Shown in pieces: positions 17,673 to 25,170 of a stretch of DNA of 64,000 bases. This DNA is from Cohnella sp. CFH 77786 (lineage in GTDB: Bacteria; Bacillota; Bacilli; Paenibacillales; Paenibacillaceae), in contig NZ_WJIB01000001.1 of NCBI RefSeq assembly GCF_019400745.1, positions 310,001 to 374,000 of the forward strand. The letters are read 5' to 3'. Below the pieces are notes generated by a model. That model was not told where the DNA came from and did not search any database. It was given only the letters and a program-made list of their open reading frames with translations. Position 1 is the first letter of the stretch; the number at the start of each line of letters is the position of its first letter. Both the position numbers and the translations under genes were made by a program.

Positions 17673-18023
17673 ATGGCTAGGAAGTCGCAGGATGCGCAGA
17701 GGATAAAGAATGCCGTTGGTCAACGGCTACAAGGATTCAGGAATCATCAAGGCAGAACACAAGAGGACGTTGCACACGAGGCTGATGTCCATCCATCATA
17801 TATTACGAAGTTAGAATCTGGCAGATCAAATTGGACAATCGAGAGTCTTGATAATGTCCTAAACGCACTCCATGTATCATACAGTGATCTGTTCTATAAT
17901 ATCGATGAGTCAAAGAACAAGATCGATAACTCCGTTCTAATTCAAATTGTGAAGCTGTTGGAAGGCAGAAGCATTGAAGAACAGCGTAAAGCACTGCAAC
18001 TATTAAAAACGCTCTACAGTTGA
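17673..18023 (+). CDS. XRE-family helix-turn-helix regulator
   Basis: The protein has 116 residues starting at the ATG preceded by GGGGTGAG. Residues about 12-68 form a classic HTH_3 domain (RLQGFRNHQGRTQEDVAHEADVHPSYITKLESG), and the C-terminal part (SVLIQIVKLLEGRSIEEQRKALQLLKTLYS) is a probable dimerisation helix as in SinR-like regulators. It sits at the junction of two divergent transcription units and probably represses its own promoter through the repeated TGCATTATA motif. A strong terminator follows, so it is its own unit or partly reads into the small-gene block. Confidence 0.85.
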   Translation: MARKSQDAQRIKNAVGQRLQGFRNHQGRTQEDVAHEADVHPSYITKLESGRSNWTIESLDNVLNALHVSYSDLFYNIDESKNKIDNSVLIQIVKLLEGRSIEEQRKALQLLKTLYS

Positions 18024-18043
18024 TGGTATAGCGCCAACAATGT

Positions 18044-18090
18044 GCTCTGTGACTTGTCCCAAAGGGATAAGGTCGCAGAGCCTTTTTTTT
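18044..18090 (+). terminator. terminator after XRE regulator
   Basis: GCTCTGTGAC paired with GTCGCAGAGC (one mismatch) across an 18-nt loop, then eight T. Confidence 0.8.
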
Positions 18091-18149
18091 GACAGAGACG
18101 AAGAATGGGCTGTGAGAAAACGCCCAAACCAAGAAGGAGGTGAACAACT

Positions 18150-18281
18150 ATGACAACTTTGAAGGATTTAACCGATCAGCAGTTACTAAATGTTTGGAAA
18201 GCAGCAAAAGAGCTGGAGTTAGATGAGGCATTCATTACATTGCTGGAGACCGAATTGAAGTATCGCGGCATCAAACACTAA
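18150..18281 (+). CDS. Sda-like sporulation checkpoint inhibitor
   Basis: A 43-residue protein preceded by AAGGAGG at good spacing. Its pattern LTDQQLLNVWKAAKE, then LDEAFITLLETELKYRGI, matches the helical hairpin of Bacillus Sda (LSDELLIESYFKATEM and NRDFIELIENEIKRR in the family), which binds sporulation histidine kinases and blocks phosphorelay activation when replication is disturbed. The host-like flanks suggest a spore former, so an element-encoded copy could delay host sporulation. Assignment is by eye; the short length limits certainty. It begins the block of small rightward genes in the element. Confidence 0.7.
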   Translation: MTTLKDLTDQQLLNVWKAAKELELDEAFITLLETELKYRGIKH

Positions 18282-18301
18282 TCAACGAAGGGAATGTAAA
18301 C

Positions 18302-18688
18302 ATGAGCAAGCAACTGCTTGTAAGGAAGACAGCAGGATATGTCGAGTATCAGCTCTATCGAATCGTTATTCCATATCTAGCCACTTTCAATAACTACAAG
18401 GGGACTATTATTCAGCAGTACGTTATGATCGGTGCATATGGTATTGCAGCAGCCATATTCATTGGTCAAGAGGAATGGTATTACGACAGCGGCCCATTAG
18501 CACCACAGTGTTATCTGGTTTCTTCGTTATTCCATTACTTGCATAGGCAGGGATACAGCGATCTTGAAAAAATCAGGGAAGCGATTTGGAAAGAACACGA
18601 GAGCTGGTGTTGGAACCAGTACGGCAATCCGTTCGGTAAGATTGCCAATCAAAAGCTTCGCAAACAAATAAGAAATCTGGTTCACTAA
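18302..18688 (+). CDS. hypothetical protein, 128 residues
   Basis: Follows the Sda-like gene by 20 nt with AAGGGA before its ATG, so the two are probably co-transcribed. The protein is rich in aromatic residues; a weakly hydrophobic stretch (QYVMIGAYGIAAAIFIG, about residues 39-55) is followed by EEWYYDSG and a basic C-terminus. No domain recognised. Confidence 0.65.
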   Translation: MSKQLLVRKTAGYVEYQLYRIVIPYLATFNNYKGTIIQQYVMIGAYGIAAAIFIGQEEWYYDSGPLAPQCYLVSSLFHYLHRQGYSDLEKIREAIWKEHESWCWNQYGNPFGKIANQKLRKQIRNLVH

Positions 18689-18731
18689 GGGCTTCCTTCC
18701 TCAGAATCGGGGATTGGGAGTCCTTTTTTTT
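18689..18731 (+). terminator. terminator in the small-gene block
   Basis: GGGCTTCC pairs with GGGAGTCC (two GU pairs), followed by eight T. Confidence 0.7.
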
Positions 18732-18786
18732 GTTTGACAGCGACCAGACTTGGCCGAGTGAGAGTAGGCCGAAAGGGGGGTTATCA

Positions 18787-18978
18787 GTGGATGCCTTTAA
18801 GAAAGCTCTAGATGTAGTCATTGATTCTATGATCAAGCTGGAAGCTGAATGGGAAAGGATCGAGGAAACTCATTCTGATCACCTAGCTGAGCATTATCCG
18901 TTACATCATGACTTTAGGGAAGTTGTGCTACAGATAATGGAGTGGCGTGAAACCATCAATAATCATTTGGAGGAATGA
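18787..18978 (+). CDS. hypothetical protein, 63 residues
   Basis: GTG start with a G-rich ribosome-binding site (GAAAGGGGGG) 6 nt upstream. The protein is predicted largely helical and acidic (VDAFKKALDVVIDSM...WERIEETHSDHLAEHYP). Three nt separate it from the next gene. No family recognised. Confidence 0.6.
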   Translation: MDAFKKALDVVIDSMIKLEAEWERIEETHSDHLAEHYPLHHDFREVVLQIMEWRETINNHLEE

Positions 18979-18981
18979 ACC

Positions 18982-19233
18982 GTGGAAAAGAGAAGTATCG
19001 CTGACGAGATGATTGTCCTAGTGCGTCAACTCGTCATGCAAAACCAGATTTGGATGGCCGCAATGGTCCTAAAGGTCTACTTTATTCGGAATTGGAAGGT
19101 ATCAGAGGAAGTGGCGGCATTCTATATGCGCAAGTACTTTGAGAAATACTATGCCGCTCAAGTTCGTAAATTCTGTCAGCATTTCGCTGATCGTGGAGGC
19201 GATCTGGATGCAAAGAATGCAGGATCTGCGTAA
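18982..19233 (+). CDS. hypothetical protein, 83 residues
   Basis: GTG start with GGAGG 9 nt upstream, three nt after the preceding stop. Helical, with aromatic and basic clusters (FYMRKYFEKYYAAQVRKFCQHF). Its 3' end overlaps the next gene by 26 nt. Function unknown. Confidence 0.6.
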   Translation: MEKRSIADEMIVLVRQLVMQNQIWMAAMVLKVYFIRNWKVSEEVAAFYMRKYFEKYYAAQVRKFCQHFADRGGDLDAKNAGSA

Positions 19234-19396
19234 GCAAAAGAAGCAGTTGAGGGAGTACAAGCGCACGCTAGATAAAGACGCGCCGTTCTCCACCGAGGAG
19301 GGAGCAAGGTATGCGCGAGTACTGACGAAGCTAGTTCTAATTGAACTTGAGCTCGAAGAAATGGAAAAGACCGCTTTGCAGAGCGGCCTTAGGTAA
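19208..19396 (+). CDS. hypothetical coiled-coil protein, 62 residues
   Basis: ATG at 19208 with GGAGG 8 nt upstream, inside the end of the previous gene, so translation is likely coupled. The sequence is a charged helix (LRKQKKQLREYKRTLDKD, then LIELELEEMEKTAL) suited to a coiled coil. No function assigned. Confidence 0.55.
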   Translation: MQRMQDLRKQKKQLREYKRTLDKDAPFSTEEGARYARVLTKLVLIELELEEMEKTALQSGLR

Positions 19397-19439
19397 AAGT
19401 ATCTGATTCAATAATAGCCCAATATCTATACCCATTCAA

Positions 19440-19475
19440 GGGGGAGTGGCCGCGAAGGCTGCTCCCCCTATTTCT
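19440..19475 (+). terminator. terminator before radC-like gene
   Basis: Perfect GGGGGAG/CTCCCCC stem with a 15-nt loop, followed by a T-rich tract. Confidence 0.7.
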
Positions 19476-19495
19476 ATTTCTTGGAGGAGTCCACA

Positions 19496-20098
19496 GTGAA
19501 CAATATGTATATGATCAAATCCGCCTTGGCAGATGCATTGTGCGTAAAAGAGGATAGTAACATTCTTGAGGAATTGTTCAGCCGTTACGTGACGCCGCAA
19601 GAGCTTCTGAATGCTTCTGTAGAGGAATTAGTATCTCTCAAGGGCTTTACCGTAAAGAAGGCCCAACAGATTGTCGGAACACTTAAGCTTGCCAGGACGA
19701 TTCATGCACCACGGGTGGAAGGGTTCAAAATAAGCTGTCCATCCGATTGCTTTGACATCCTCAGACATGAATTGTCCCATCTTCTTCATGAGGAAGCTTG
19801 GCTGCTCTGCCTGAATAGCAAGAATCGGATTATTTCTCGAACAAGAATTGGCATCGGTTCATTGTCGGCCGCCATCGTACATCCTCGCGAGCTGTTTAAG
19901 CAAGCCATTCTGCGCTCATCAGCTTCAATCATCTTTGCTCATAATCATCCTAGCGGCGACTGCACTCCATCTCAGGAGGACATTTCTTTGACTCGTCGTT
20001 TGAAAGAATGTGGTGATCTACTGGGCATAGAATTGCTTGATAGCCTAGTGATCGGATCGGACAGTTACTGTTCATTCAAGGAACGTGGACTCATGTGA
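19496..20098 (+). CDS. RadC/JAB-domain protein
   Basis: The protein has 200 residues from a GTG with GGAGG 8 nt upstream. The N-terminal part carries a helix-hairpin-helix-like segment (LVSLKGFTVKKAQQIVG), and the C-terminal part the MPN+/JAB metalloprotease signature: AHNHPSGDCTPSQED, where the His pair and the later Asp bind zinc. RadC proteins are common on plasmids, phages and genomic islands; despite the historical name a direct repair role is unproven. It stands alone between two terminators. Confidence 0.85.
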   Translation: MNNMYMIKSALADALCVKEDSNILEELFSRYVTPQELLNASVEELVSLKGFTVKKAQQIVGTLKLARTIHAPRVEGFKISCPSDCFDILRHELSHLLHEEAWLLCLNSKNRIISRTRIGIGSLSAAIVHPRELFKQAILRSSASIIFAHNHPSGDCTPSQEDISLTRRLKECGDLLGIELLDSLVIGSDSYCSFKERGLM

Positions 20099-20107
20099 TG
20101 AATCATG

Positions 20108-20140
20108 GGGAGTTAGCTTTATTTGCTGACTCCCTTTATA
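20108..20140 (+). terminator. terminator after radC-like gene
   Basis: GGAGTTAG pairs with CTGACTCC around a 9-nt AT-rich loop; followed by TTTATATG, so only moderately T-rich. Confidence 0.5.
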
Positions 20141-20238
20141 TGAAAGCCTTCGGCTATGTTCGCTTTGCTCGCTATTCGTGCTGGTACATACTTACGCCGT
20201 TCTACGCATCATACTCACATTCTTGGAGGAATGATACT

Positions 20239-20391
20239 ATGACAAACGCCGCTGCGATCGGTTATGCGATCCTTGCCGCTAAGAAGCTAGGGTTATCCCG
20301 CGAGGAACTTCATAAGCTTGAGAGCATTATGTACAGGATAATGGATGAAGTTTCCGAGGAAGAAGCTGAAGAAGCATACAGAAGCAATTAA
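20239..20391 (+). CDS. hypothetical protein, 50 residues
   Basis: GGAGG precedes MTNAAAIGYAILAAKKLG by 9 nt; the longer frame from 20095 has a sequence unlike a protein and is rejected. The first half is alanine-rich and the C-terminus acidic (EVSEEEAEEAY), predicted helical. No family recognised. Confidence 0.55.
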   Translation: MTNAAAIGYAILAAKKLGLSREELHKLESIMYRIMDEVSEEEAEEAYRSN

Positions 20392-20406
20392 ATAGTTACA
20401 CACGGG

Positions 20407-20428
20407 GAGCCAGCCGATTGGTTGGCTC
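20407..20428. terminator. hairpin between convergent genes
   Basis: GAGCCAGCC pairs with GGTTGGCTC (one GU) around GATT. It lies between convergent genes and could terminate transcription from the left. Confidence 0.5.
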
Positions 20429-20433
20429 TTCTA

Positions 20434-20676
20434 TTACTTCTCATTCATAAGCGACCGTACATTGAACGTGTAGTTTTCATAGGCCAACCGACGTGCCATA
20501 ATCTCCATTGCCAAATTGCCATCATCATACGTCGGCGTATCTGAGGTTCGCTTTCTCTTAAGGTTTTCGTATAGATTAATCATATGTACATTTGCGGCCT
20601 TTTGAGCTTCGGAGCATGTACTCAATTCTGATTCGCGTTTCAAAGCCTCTATTAAGTCATCGTAATTATTCATCAT
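20434..20676 (-). CDS. hypothetical protein, 80 residues
   Basis: Second gene of a leftward pair behind an XRE regulator (20-nt gap). GGAG lies 9 nt before the chosen ATG; an ATG at 20682 is too close to it. The sequence MNNYDDLIEALKRESELSTC...NVHMINLYENLKRKR looks helical. No family recognised. The position after a regulator recalls paired regulator/effector units, but no toxin motif is visible. Confidence 0.55.
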   Translation of the reverse strand: MMNNYDDLIEALKRESELSTCSEAQKAANVHMINLYENLKRKRTSDTPTYDDGNLAMEIMARRLAYENYTFNVRSLMNEK

Positions 20677-20696
20677 TATCATTGGCTCCTCTTCTA

Positions 20697-21131
20697 TTAT
20701 AGTATCGTACCGTACAGATCAGGATCGATTTCAGTTACTGCCTTCCAGAACGCTCGTTGTTCTTCAATAGTCATATCGATAGGTTCTTCTGGCGCGTCCT
20801 GATCATATGTAAATATTAGTTCTCCATCTTGATACAATTCTTCATACAGGTACCGTTCAAACTCCCTAAATCGATTTTTCATAATTAGCCTTTCGCCCCG
20901 CTCTATGAGGCTGATCGTAGATGCTGGAAGCCTTACAATCTTGCCGAGCTGCTCCTGACTAAGTCCATCGTGAATCCTCTTTAGCTTTATCTGTTTGTGT
21001 AAAGACAAGCTGTCAGGTTCAATTAGTACTCTCTTTCGTGCATTGAAAATACTCATGATATCATCGGGGTCTTCCACGTAATTCTTATGGAATCCGAATT
21101 CGCCATATTTCCGAAGATCGTCAAAATCCAT
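20697..21131 (-). CDS. XRE-family regulator
   Basis: The protein has 144 residues with a helix-turn-helix in the middle (about residues 43-82: LHKQIKLKRIHDGLSQEQLGKIVRLPASTISLIERGER) and N- and C-terminal extensions of about 40 and 60 acidic residues. AGGAATG precedes the ATG. Upstream, a near-perfect palindrome at 21277-21297 is a candidate operator. The flanking extensions could bind the downstream 80-residue protein, as in antitoxins, but this is speculation. Confidence 0.7.
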   Translation of the reverse strand: MDFDDLRKYGEFGFHKNYVEDPDDIMSIFNARKRVLIEPDSLSLHKQIKLKRIHDGLSQEQLGKIVRLPASTISLIERGERLIMKNRFREFERYLYEELYQDGELIFTYDQDAPEEPIDMTIEEQRAFWKAVTEIDPDLYGTIL

Positions 21132-21276
21132 AACATCATTCCTTTGTGGTTTTCGTGCCCCCCTCCTGGTGAAGGGAGGCTATATTCAGAAGGAGAAAAC
21201 GATAAGGGGAACAGTTGGGAAACCCTTAGCGTTCTGACTTGAACGTAACCAGTTCATATGGAAATTACAACAATTA

Positions 21277-21297
21277 TTTACTAAATCATTTGGTAAA
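21277..21297. promoter_or_regulatory. palindromic operator candidate
   Basis: TTTACTAAA TCA TTTGGTAAA: 9-bp arms with one mismatch around 3 nt, about 150 nt upstream of the XRE gene start. Confidence 0.45.
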
Positions 21298-21396
21298 TTA
21301 TTTACTACAAACACGCCCTTTCCTGTATCCTTTTACACCTGTCAGTGCCCCAAAAACACCAACCTCTTGATACTACTGGGGTTTCGGGCATCCTTG

Positions 21397-21456
21397 GCTG
21401 AAATCTCGAACAAGAGAATTGGGCATCCTCGATGGGGGACCAGGCACAATTTCAGC
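21397..21456. ncRNA. possible structured element in a 476-bp gene-free gap
   Basis: The gap 21132-21607 has no plausible gene. Within it GCTGAAAT (21397-21404) pairs with ATTTCAGC (21449-21456), enclosing a smaller hairpin TCTC-GAACAA-GAGA. A repeated GGGCATCCT occurs nearby (21387, 21421). Could be a small RNA, a leader of the gene at 21608, or a binding site. Weak evidence. Confidence 0.25.
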
Positions 21457-21607
21457 ATCACGCTTAATCACGGCTGTCTAAACACCGTTTTATGTCGCTC
21501 ATTTACCATTTGTGACTTGATCGCTCTAAATAGTGATTGAATCATGTTTCTGGGCCTGAATAGGAACACTTGTTCCATTCATAATAGCTAATGGAGGTGC
21601 ATTCGGG

Positions 21608-21901
21608 ATGACATTGAAACCTCTTGCTGATGCTGAACGGAAGCTACTTCGTGTACTCAACAACTTCATAATCAGTCGCAAAAGAGCACCACGAATGTGG
21701 GAGTTATTTCGCATGACTGGAAGACTGGATGATCAACTTCAAAGATCATTGCGGAAACTTGCTGAACTGGGATTTATTGAGTGGACAGTGCAGAGTCATG
21801 ATCAACTAAGGATTATCAGGGCTTGGGAAGATGAGACATCATTGCCTTCGAAGAAGAATGCGAAGGAGATAGTGAATTTCTGGGAAGAGGACAGCTTTTA
21901 G
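21608..21901 (+). CDS. small winged-helix-like protein
   Basis: The protein has 97 residues; ATGGAGG precedes the start. The pattern ERKLLRVLNNFIISRKRAPRMWELF then LQRSLRKLAELGFIEW resembles a winged helix-turn-helix such as the LexA N-terminal domain, where a recognition helix is followed by a conserved GFIEW-type wing strand. A DNA-binding role is likely; the target is unknown. It lies alone between two gene-poor stretches. Confidence 0.5.
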   Translation: MTLKPLADAERKLLRVLNNFIISRKRAPRMWELFRMTGRLDDQLQRSLRKLAELGFIEWTVQSHDQLRIIRAWEDETSLPSKKNAKEIVNFWEEDSF

Positions 21902-21928
21902 TGTAACTAGCCCTTCCTTGAGAAGCAG

Positions 21929-22027
21929 CTATGCAAATATTTCCGTCAGGTAATCCTCTTGTTGGTTTCTATCATATGCACGAAGCAATTGGTATAGGCG
22001 TTTGAATAAGGAGTGTATACTAATCAC
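21929..22027 (-). pseudogene. possible remnant of a PD-(D/E)XK-type gene start
   Basis: A 32-residue frame, SLFKRLYQLLRAYDRNQQEDYLTEIFA then stop, resembles the N-terminus of defence-associated nuclease-fold proteins (pattern LEDFLTEIFA). There is no continuation in any frame that I could find. Likely a truncated relic, though the match is short. Confidence 0.25.
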
Positions 22028-22069
22028 CGCCTTTAGGTTGATCTCGAATAAAAGCAAAACAACATCAAC

Positions 22070-22104
22070 TAAAAATGGGCATCTATTTATTGTTATAGAT
22101 GCCC
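22070..22104 (-). terminator. terminator of the RT-like gene
   Basis: Perfect 9-bp stem GGGCATCTA/TAGATGCCC with a 10-nt AT loop, followed on the minus strand by ATTTTTAG. Confidence 0.8.
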
Positions 22105-22114
22105 TGTCGACCTG

Positions 22115-23059
22115 CTAATCGAAATCGATTAATCCTCCTTCACTCAACGTTCGGATTAGGGAATAAAAGAGATTTCTTAATTCATGAAGCTCTTCTTCCT
22201 GTTCGCTTAGGGCAGCAGTAAATCCTTCATAAATTGATTCCAAGTCATTTTCAGAAACACCGTGTGACGGCTTTTCTTTCTTAACTACGACTTGATCTTT
22301 TTGGACAATTTCATCATTCGGGTTTATTTTGATTTGAATTCCAATGTTCTTTAAGTACTGATAAACCTCAAAGTACACTCTCTTCGCATGCTGATCAGAC
22401 TTGAAATATGCTGCCCAGTGAACATGCGAAAGGAAAAGAAACTGACCACCATTGTATTCGACAATTCGACGAATATCGTCAACCAACATATGAAATAAAA
22501 TCCTGACTAACCGAGAGCCGCTTCTGGGGTCTAAGTCAATCAAGTCAAACTTTTTGTCAATCAATAACGACCTTACAAGTTTAATGAACCTTTCGTCCGT
22601 AAATCGTCTCTCCAGCACTTTGATCAAGACATCATATCCAAATCTACAAAGATAACTCATCACAGATTGTGATTTAATAACGTATTCGTACTCTGCGGGC
22701 TGCTGATTTTCGAGGCCGTACTGATCTTCACCAATGTTAAAAAGTTCGATGAACTGTTCAATAATGGACGCAACAGCATGCATAACAATTACATCTTCGG
22801 GTGGTACGTTAACATGACGTTTGCGTACTCTAGGCGATTTAGGGGCAGGATAATACCTCGATTCCAAGATTGCTTTAGAGAGATTCCTGATAGGCATCTT
22901 CTTTCGCACAATTTGCCACAGTTCCCACTCCCAATCTTCCCCATAAACTTCCTTTCCCATCAGACTTTCCGCGATTTTCCGAAGGTGTTGTGGTTGGGCA
23001 GTCAATTTGATAAAAGCAGATTGATTCTTGTTTCGTCCATTTTTGCAGACTTTACTCAT
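22115..23059 (-). CDS. reverse-transcriptase-like protein with apparently lost catalytic residues
   Basis: The protein has 314 residues. Segments align by eye with group II intron/defence-type reverse transcriptases: SRYYPAPKSPRVRK and PPEDVIVMHAVASIIEQF (RT1), QYGLENQ (RT2), DVLIKVLERRFTDERFIKLVRSLL (after RT3), RSGSRLVRILFHMLVDDI (RT4) and KSDQHAKRVYFEVYQYLKNIGIQIKINP (RT6). Where active enzymes have the first catalytic Asp and YADD, this protein has SQSVMSY and SHVH, so the polymerase site looks dead. The C-terminal 60 residues are acidic and coiled-coil-like. It has its own terminator and follows 1.1 kb of gene-free DNA. The family call is inference; the protein could instead be unrelated. 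Confidence 0.45.
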   Translation of the reverse strand: MSKVCKNGRNKNQSAFIKLTAQPQHLRKIAESLMGKEVYGEDWEWELWQIVRKKMPIRNLSKAILESRYYPAPKSPRVRKRHVNVPPEDVIVMHAVASIIEQFIELFNIGEDQYGLENQQPAEYEYVIKSQSVMSYLCRFGYDVLIKVLERRFTDERFIKLVRSLLIDKKFDLIDLDPRSGSRLVRILFHMLVDDIRRIVEYNGGQFLFLSHVHWAAYFKSDQHAKRVYFEVYQYLKNIGIQIKINPNDEIVQKDQVVVKKEKPSHGVSENDLESIYEGFTAALSEQEEELHELRNLFYSLIRTLSEGGLIDFD

Positions 23060-23732
23060 GTTATCATCTCCAGTAGTTTAGGATAGCGAAAAGGACAGAT
23101 CCGAAGACCTGTCCATTTGTAACGAAAAAGGCGCAGAAGGAAAAGGCTCTAAACCCTATCCCATCCATATCCACACCAATTCCTACCTCTATCCTACTGG
23201 GCCACATGCCCGCATCCTACATCGCAATTCCTACATCGCAGATACGTTACCTTTACCGCTACAAGCGGACGGTTCTTTCGCTAGGGAATGAATCCCTGTT
23301 CTTAACAATAGCACGAAGGTCAGACAAAGTCAAACGTCAAAACTCAATGCTTCTGACGGACGCGCAACCAACACTCCAAAAGGATTCAACAGAGCTCGCC
23401 AACCAAAGTGGCTAGGGATACCCACGCAGGCAAATAAATACGGGGATAAAATACCAAGGTAACGACATGTTCTGCAGGGCCGCTGTGGCCCAAAATCCCC
23501 CTGGATTCATAAGGGATAGTATCGTTATCCAATAGAGTGAATAGAGCAGTTATGATTTCTTAATAGTGCTTTGACCGTTGGGTGCTGCATAACTCGCCAT
23601 TCATGAGCACATAGTATCGGGACTTGCTGAAAATCCGAAACTTATCGAAAACAGTAGATATTCTCGATTCTAGTTAAGTTAATGTGAATAAAGTAGTAGC
23701 CGTACCCATGACTCCGAAGCAGATATAGCCAG

Positions 23733-23763
23733 TTTTTAGCGCCCAGATTGACGGCGCTAAAAA
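23733..23763. terminator. symmetric bidirectional terminator
   Basis: Perfect 11-bp stem TTTTTAGCGCC/GGCGCTAAAAA with a 9-nt loop, giving a T-run on either strand. It implies that something upstream on one strand is transcribed within this gene-free region. Confidence 0.7.
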
Positions 23764-23957
23764 CCCGATTACCTTCATATTGACTTACTTGCACACGCCA
23801 TTAGCAGAAACAATCGCTTATAATCCATGGATTGCATCGAAATTCAGCACACATGATCAGATCCAGCAGCAATAAAAAAGAGAGAAGCCGCGCCCCCAAG
23901 GGCAGACTATCCCCCATTAAAAGTAAAGTAACTATGCATTCACTGCCCACGTTATGA

Positions 23958-24117
23958 ATTCAGTGTGCGGTGGAACAGACGGTGAATGAATCTCGGGAAT
24001 CCGCTTCCGATCACGTCGCGGATATCTAATGATGCGCTCGTTAACCCACAGGGTGCGGCTACTGGATTTTTCTTATCCATTCATAGTTTGTCTGGCATCC
24101 GTCTGTTTCTGCTGAAT
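23958..24117. ncRNA. candidate structured RNA, about 160 nt
   Basis: Outer pairing ATTCAG (23958-23963) with CTGAAT (24112-24117) and AACAGACGG (23974-23982) with CCGTCTGTT (24099-24107) would close a domain of about 115 nt. It lies immediately downstream of the sigma-like gene on the minus strand and upstream of the RT-like gene. Pairing is by eye only. Confidence 0.3.
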
Positions 24118-24179
24118 CAGCTCTTCTGTTATATATTACTTGCATTTCTCGTTAAATAGTTGCAGTGATGAACAAAAAA

Positions 24180-24977
24180 TCAACTTATTTCTGCTTGCCG
24201 CCTTGCCCACTGCTTAGCCACAGTCCTTCCACGCCTAATATCACTCTTAACCGTATTAAGTGTAAGCCCCTGCTTATCAGCAATCTCCTGATCCAACATC
24301 CCTTTAAGCTTTAGCCCCAATGCTTCAGCATACCTAGGATTCTTTTGCCGAACATAATCCAGCACAGCATGAACTATATCAGCGACAATCAGCGAGTTAC
24401 TTATTTCTGCTTTCGCATTTATTGAATCAGGATCAAGGACAGGTCGAGGACTAACATATTTCTTCTCTTTCCTATCGTACTTACACCCACGCACTTTTGT
24501 AAGATATTGATCAAGCAGTCGAGGATAGAGCGCTTTTTGAAGGTAGCTTAGCCAATTACCTACTACTGCATCGGACAACTCATACCTACTATAGAATGAA
24601 TGAACAATACCGCAGTAAATCTGAAAGGCATCATTGTAGATATCGCTTATACTCGGATTATCATACCAGCACCTGGCCAGTAACCTCCTCGCGGCTCGAA
24701 GTACAATAAACTGAACCAACGGGTTAGCAAAGATCGCGTTCTGTATAGTTGAGTCGAGCGATTCATTATTTGCGAAAGTCTCATATAGCCTTCTGTATCC
24801 ATCTTCGTAAAGCGCTTCGGGATTATTCAAGTGTGTATCGGCACAGAACCAATCATTCGTGCTGATCAGTTTGTACTGATGGGTTATTAGGTCACCAAGA
24901 TCATCATAGCATGCTTGCTTTTGAACGCCTGTCCATTCACGTGCAAATTCCGTCTTCCATAAATCCTTGCTGTCCAT
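24180..24977 (-). CDS. sigma-70-like HTH protein
   Basis: The protein has 265 residues from an ATG preceded by GGAGG at 9 nt; the frame is open to 25055 but those codons lack a good ribosome-binding site. The C-terminus (LKLKGMLDQEIADKQGLTLNTVKSDIRRGRTVAKQWARR) is a sigma region 4-type helix-turn-helix. The middle (LVQFIVLRAARRLLARCWYDNPSISDIYNDAFQIYC) may correspond to region 2. It could be an element-specific sigma factor or a regulator of that fold. A TTGCAA/TATAAT promoter drives it divergently from an XRE gene. Confidence 0.6.
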   Translation of the reverse strand: MDSKDLWKTEFAREWTGVQKQACYDDLGDLITHQYKLISTNDWFCADTHLNNPEALYEDGYRRLYETFANNESLDSTIQNAIFANPLVQFIVLRAARRLLARCWYDNPSISDIYNDAFQIYCGIVHSFYSRYELSDAVVGNWLSYLQKALYPRLLDQYLTKVRGCKYDRKEKKYVSPRPVLDPDSINAKAEISNSLIVADIVHAVLDYVRQKNPRYAEALGLKLKGMLDQEIADKQGLTLNTVKSDIRRGRTVAKQWARRQAEIS

Positions 24978-25078
24978 CGCTATCATCCTCCAACATTGTG
25001 ACGGCTCATCCGATGTCGATATGCTCCTCCCTGTAGGAAATTGCTCATATTGCATCTTGTCCGTTTTGATTTAGGGAT

Positions 25079-25107
25079 ATTATACCATCTTACTTTCACT
25101 TTTGCAA
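25079..25107 (-). promoter_or_regulatory. promoter of the sigma-like gene
   Basis: On the minus strand TTGCAA (25102-25107), 17 nt, TATAAT (25079-25084). Confidence 0.7.
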
Positions 25108-25112
25108 TATAT

Positions 25113-25145
25113 AGTGTTGCGTTTATGAAACACTTCTGTTATAAT
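25113..25145 (+). promoter_or_regulatory. promoter and operator of XRE gene
   Basis: TTGCGT (25117-25122), 17 nt, TATAAT (25140-25145). An inverted repeat AGTGTT...AACACT (25113-25134) overlaps the -35 and spacer, a likely site for autoregulation; it also lies next to the divergent promoter. Confidence 0.65.
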
Positions 25146-25170
25146 GCTTATTAGAAAGGACGTGTAGCCG

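Larger units (their letters stand above)
23060..24179. other. 1.1-kb gene-free region with repeats and hairpins
   Basis: No frame has a ribosome-binding site or recognisable protein. Visible structure: GGACAG/CTGTCC hairpin (23093-23114); a 13-bp near-repeat WTCCTACATCGCA at 23214 and 23228 amid further CCTAC motifs; AGGGA/TCCCT hairpin (23283-23297); GGGCC/GGCCC hairpin (23478-23492); a strong symmetric terminator (23733-23763); and a long-range stem (23958-24117). Confidence 0.5.

Noticed and set aside
23206-23415. 69-residue rightward protein
   Set aside because: No ribosome-binding site, lies across repeat motifs, and the sequence has no recognisable pattern.
22115-24179. Group II intron with its maturase
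   Set aside because: No domain V-like hairpin or intron boundary was seen, the gene has its own terminator, and the RT active site looks lost.
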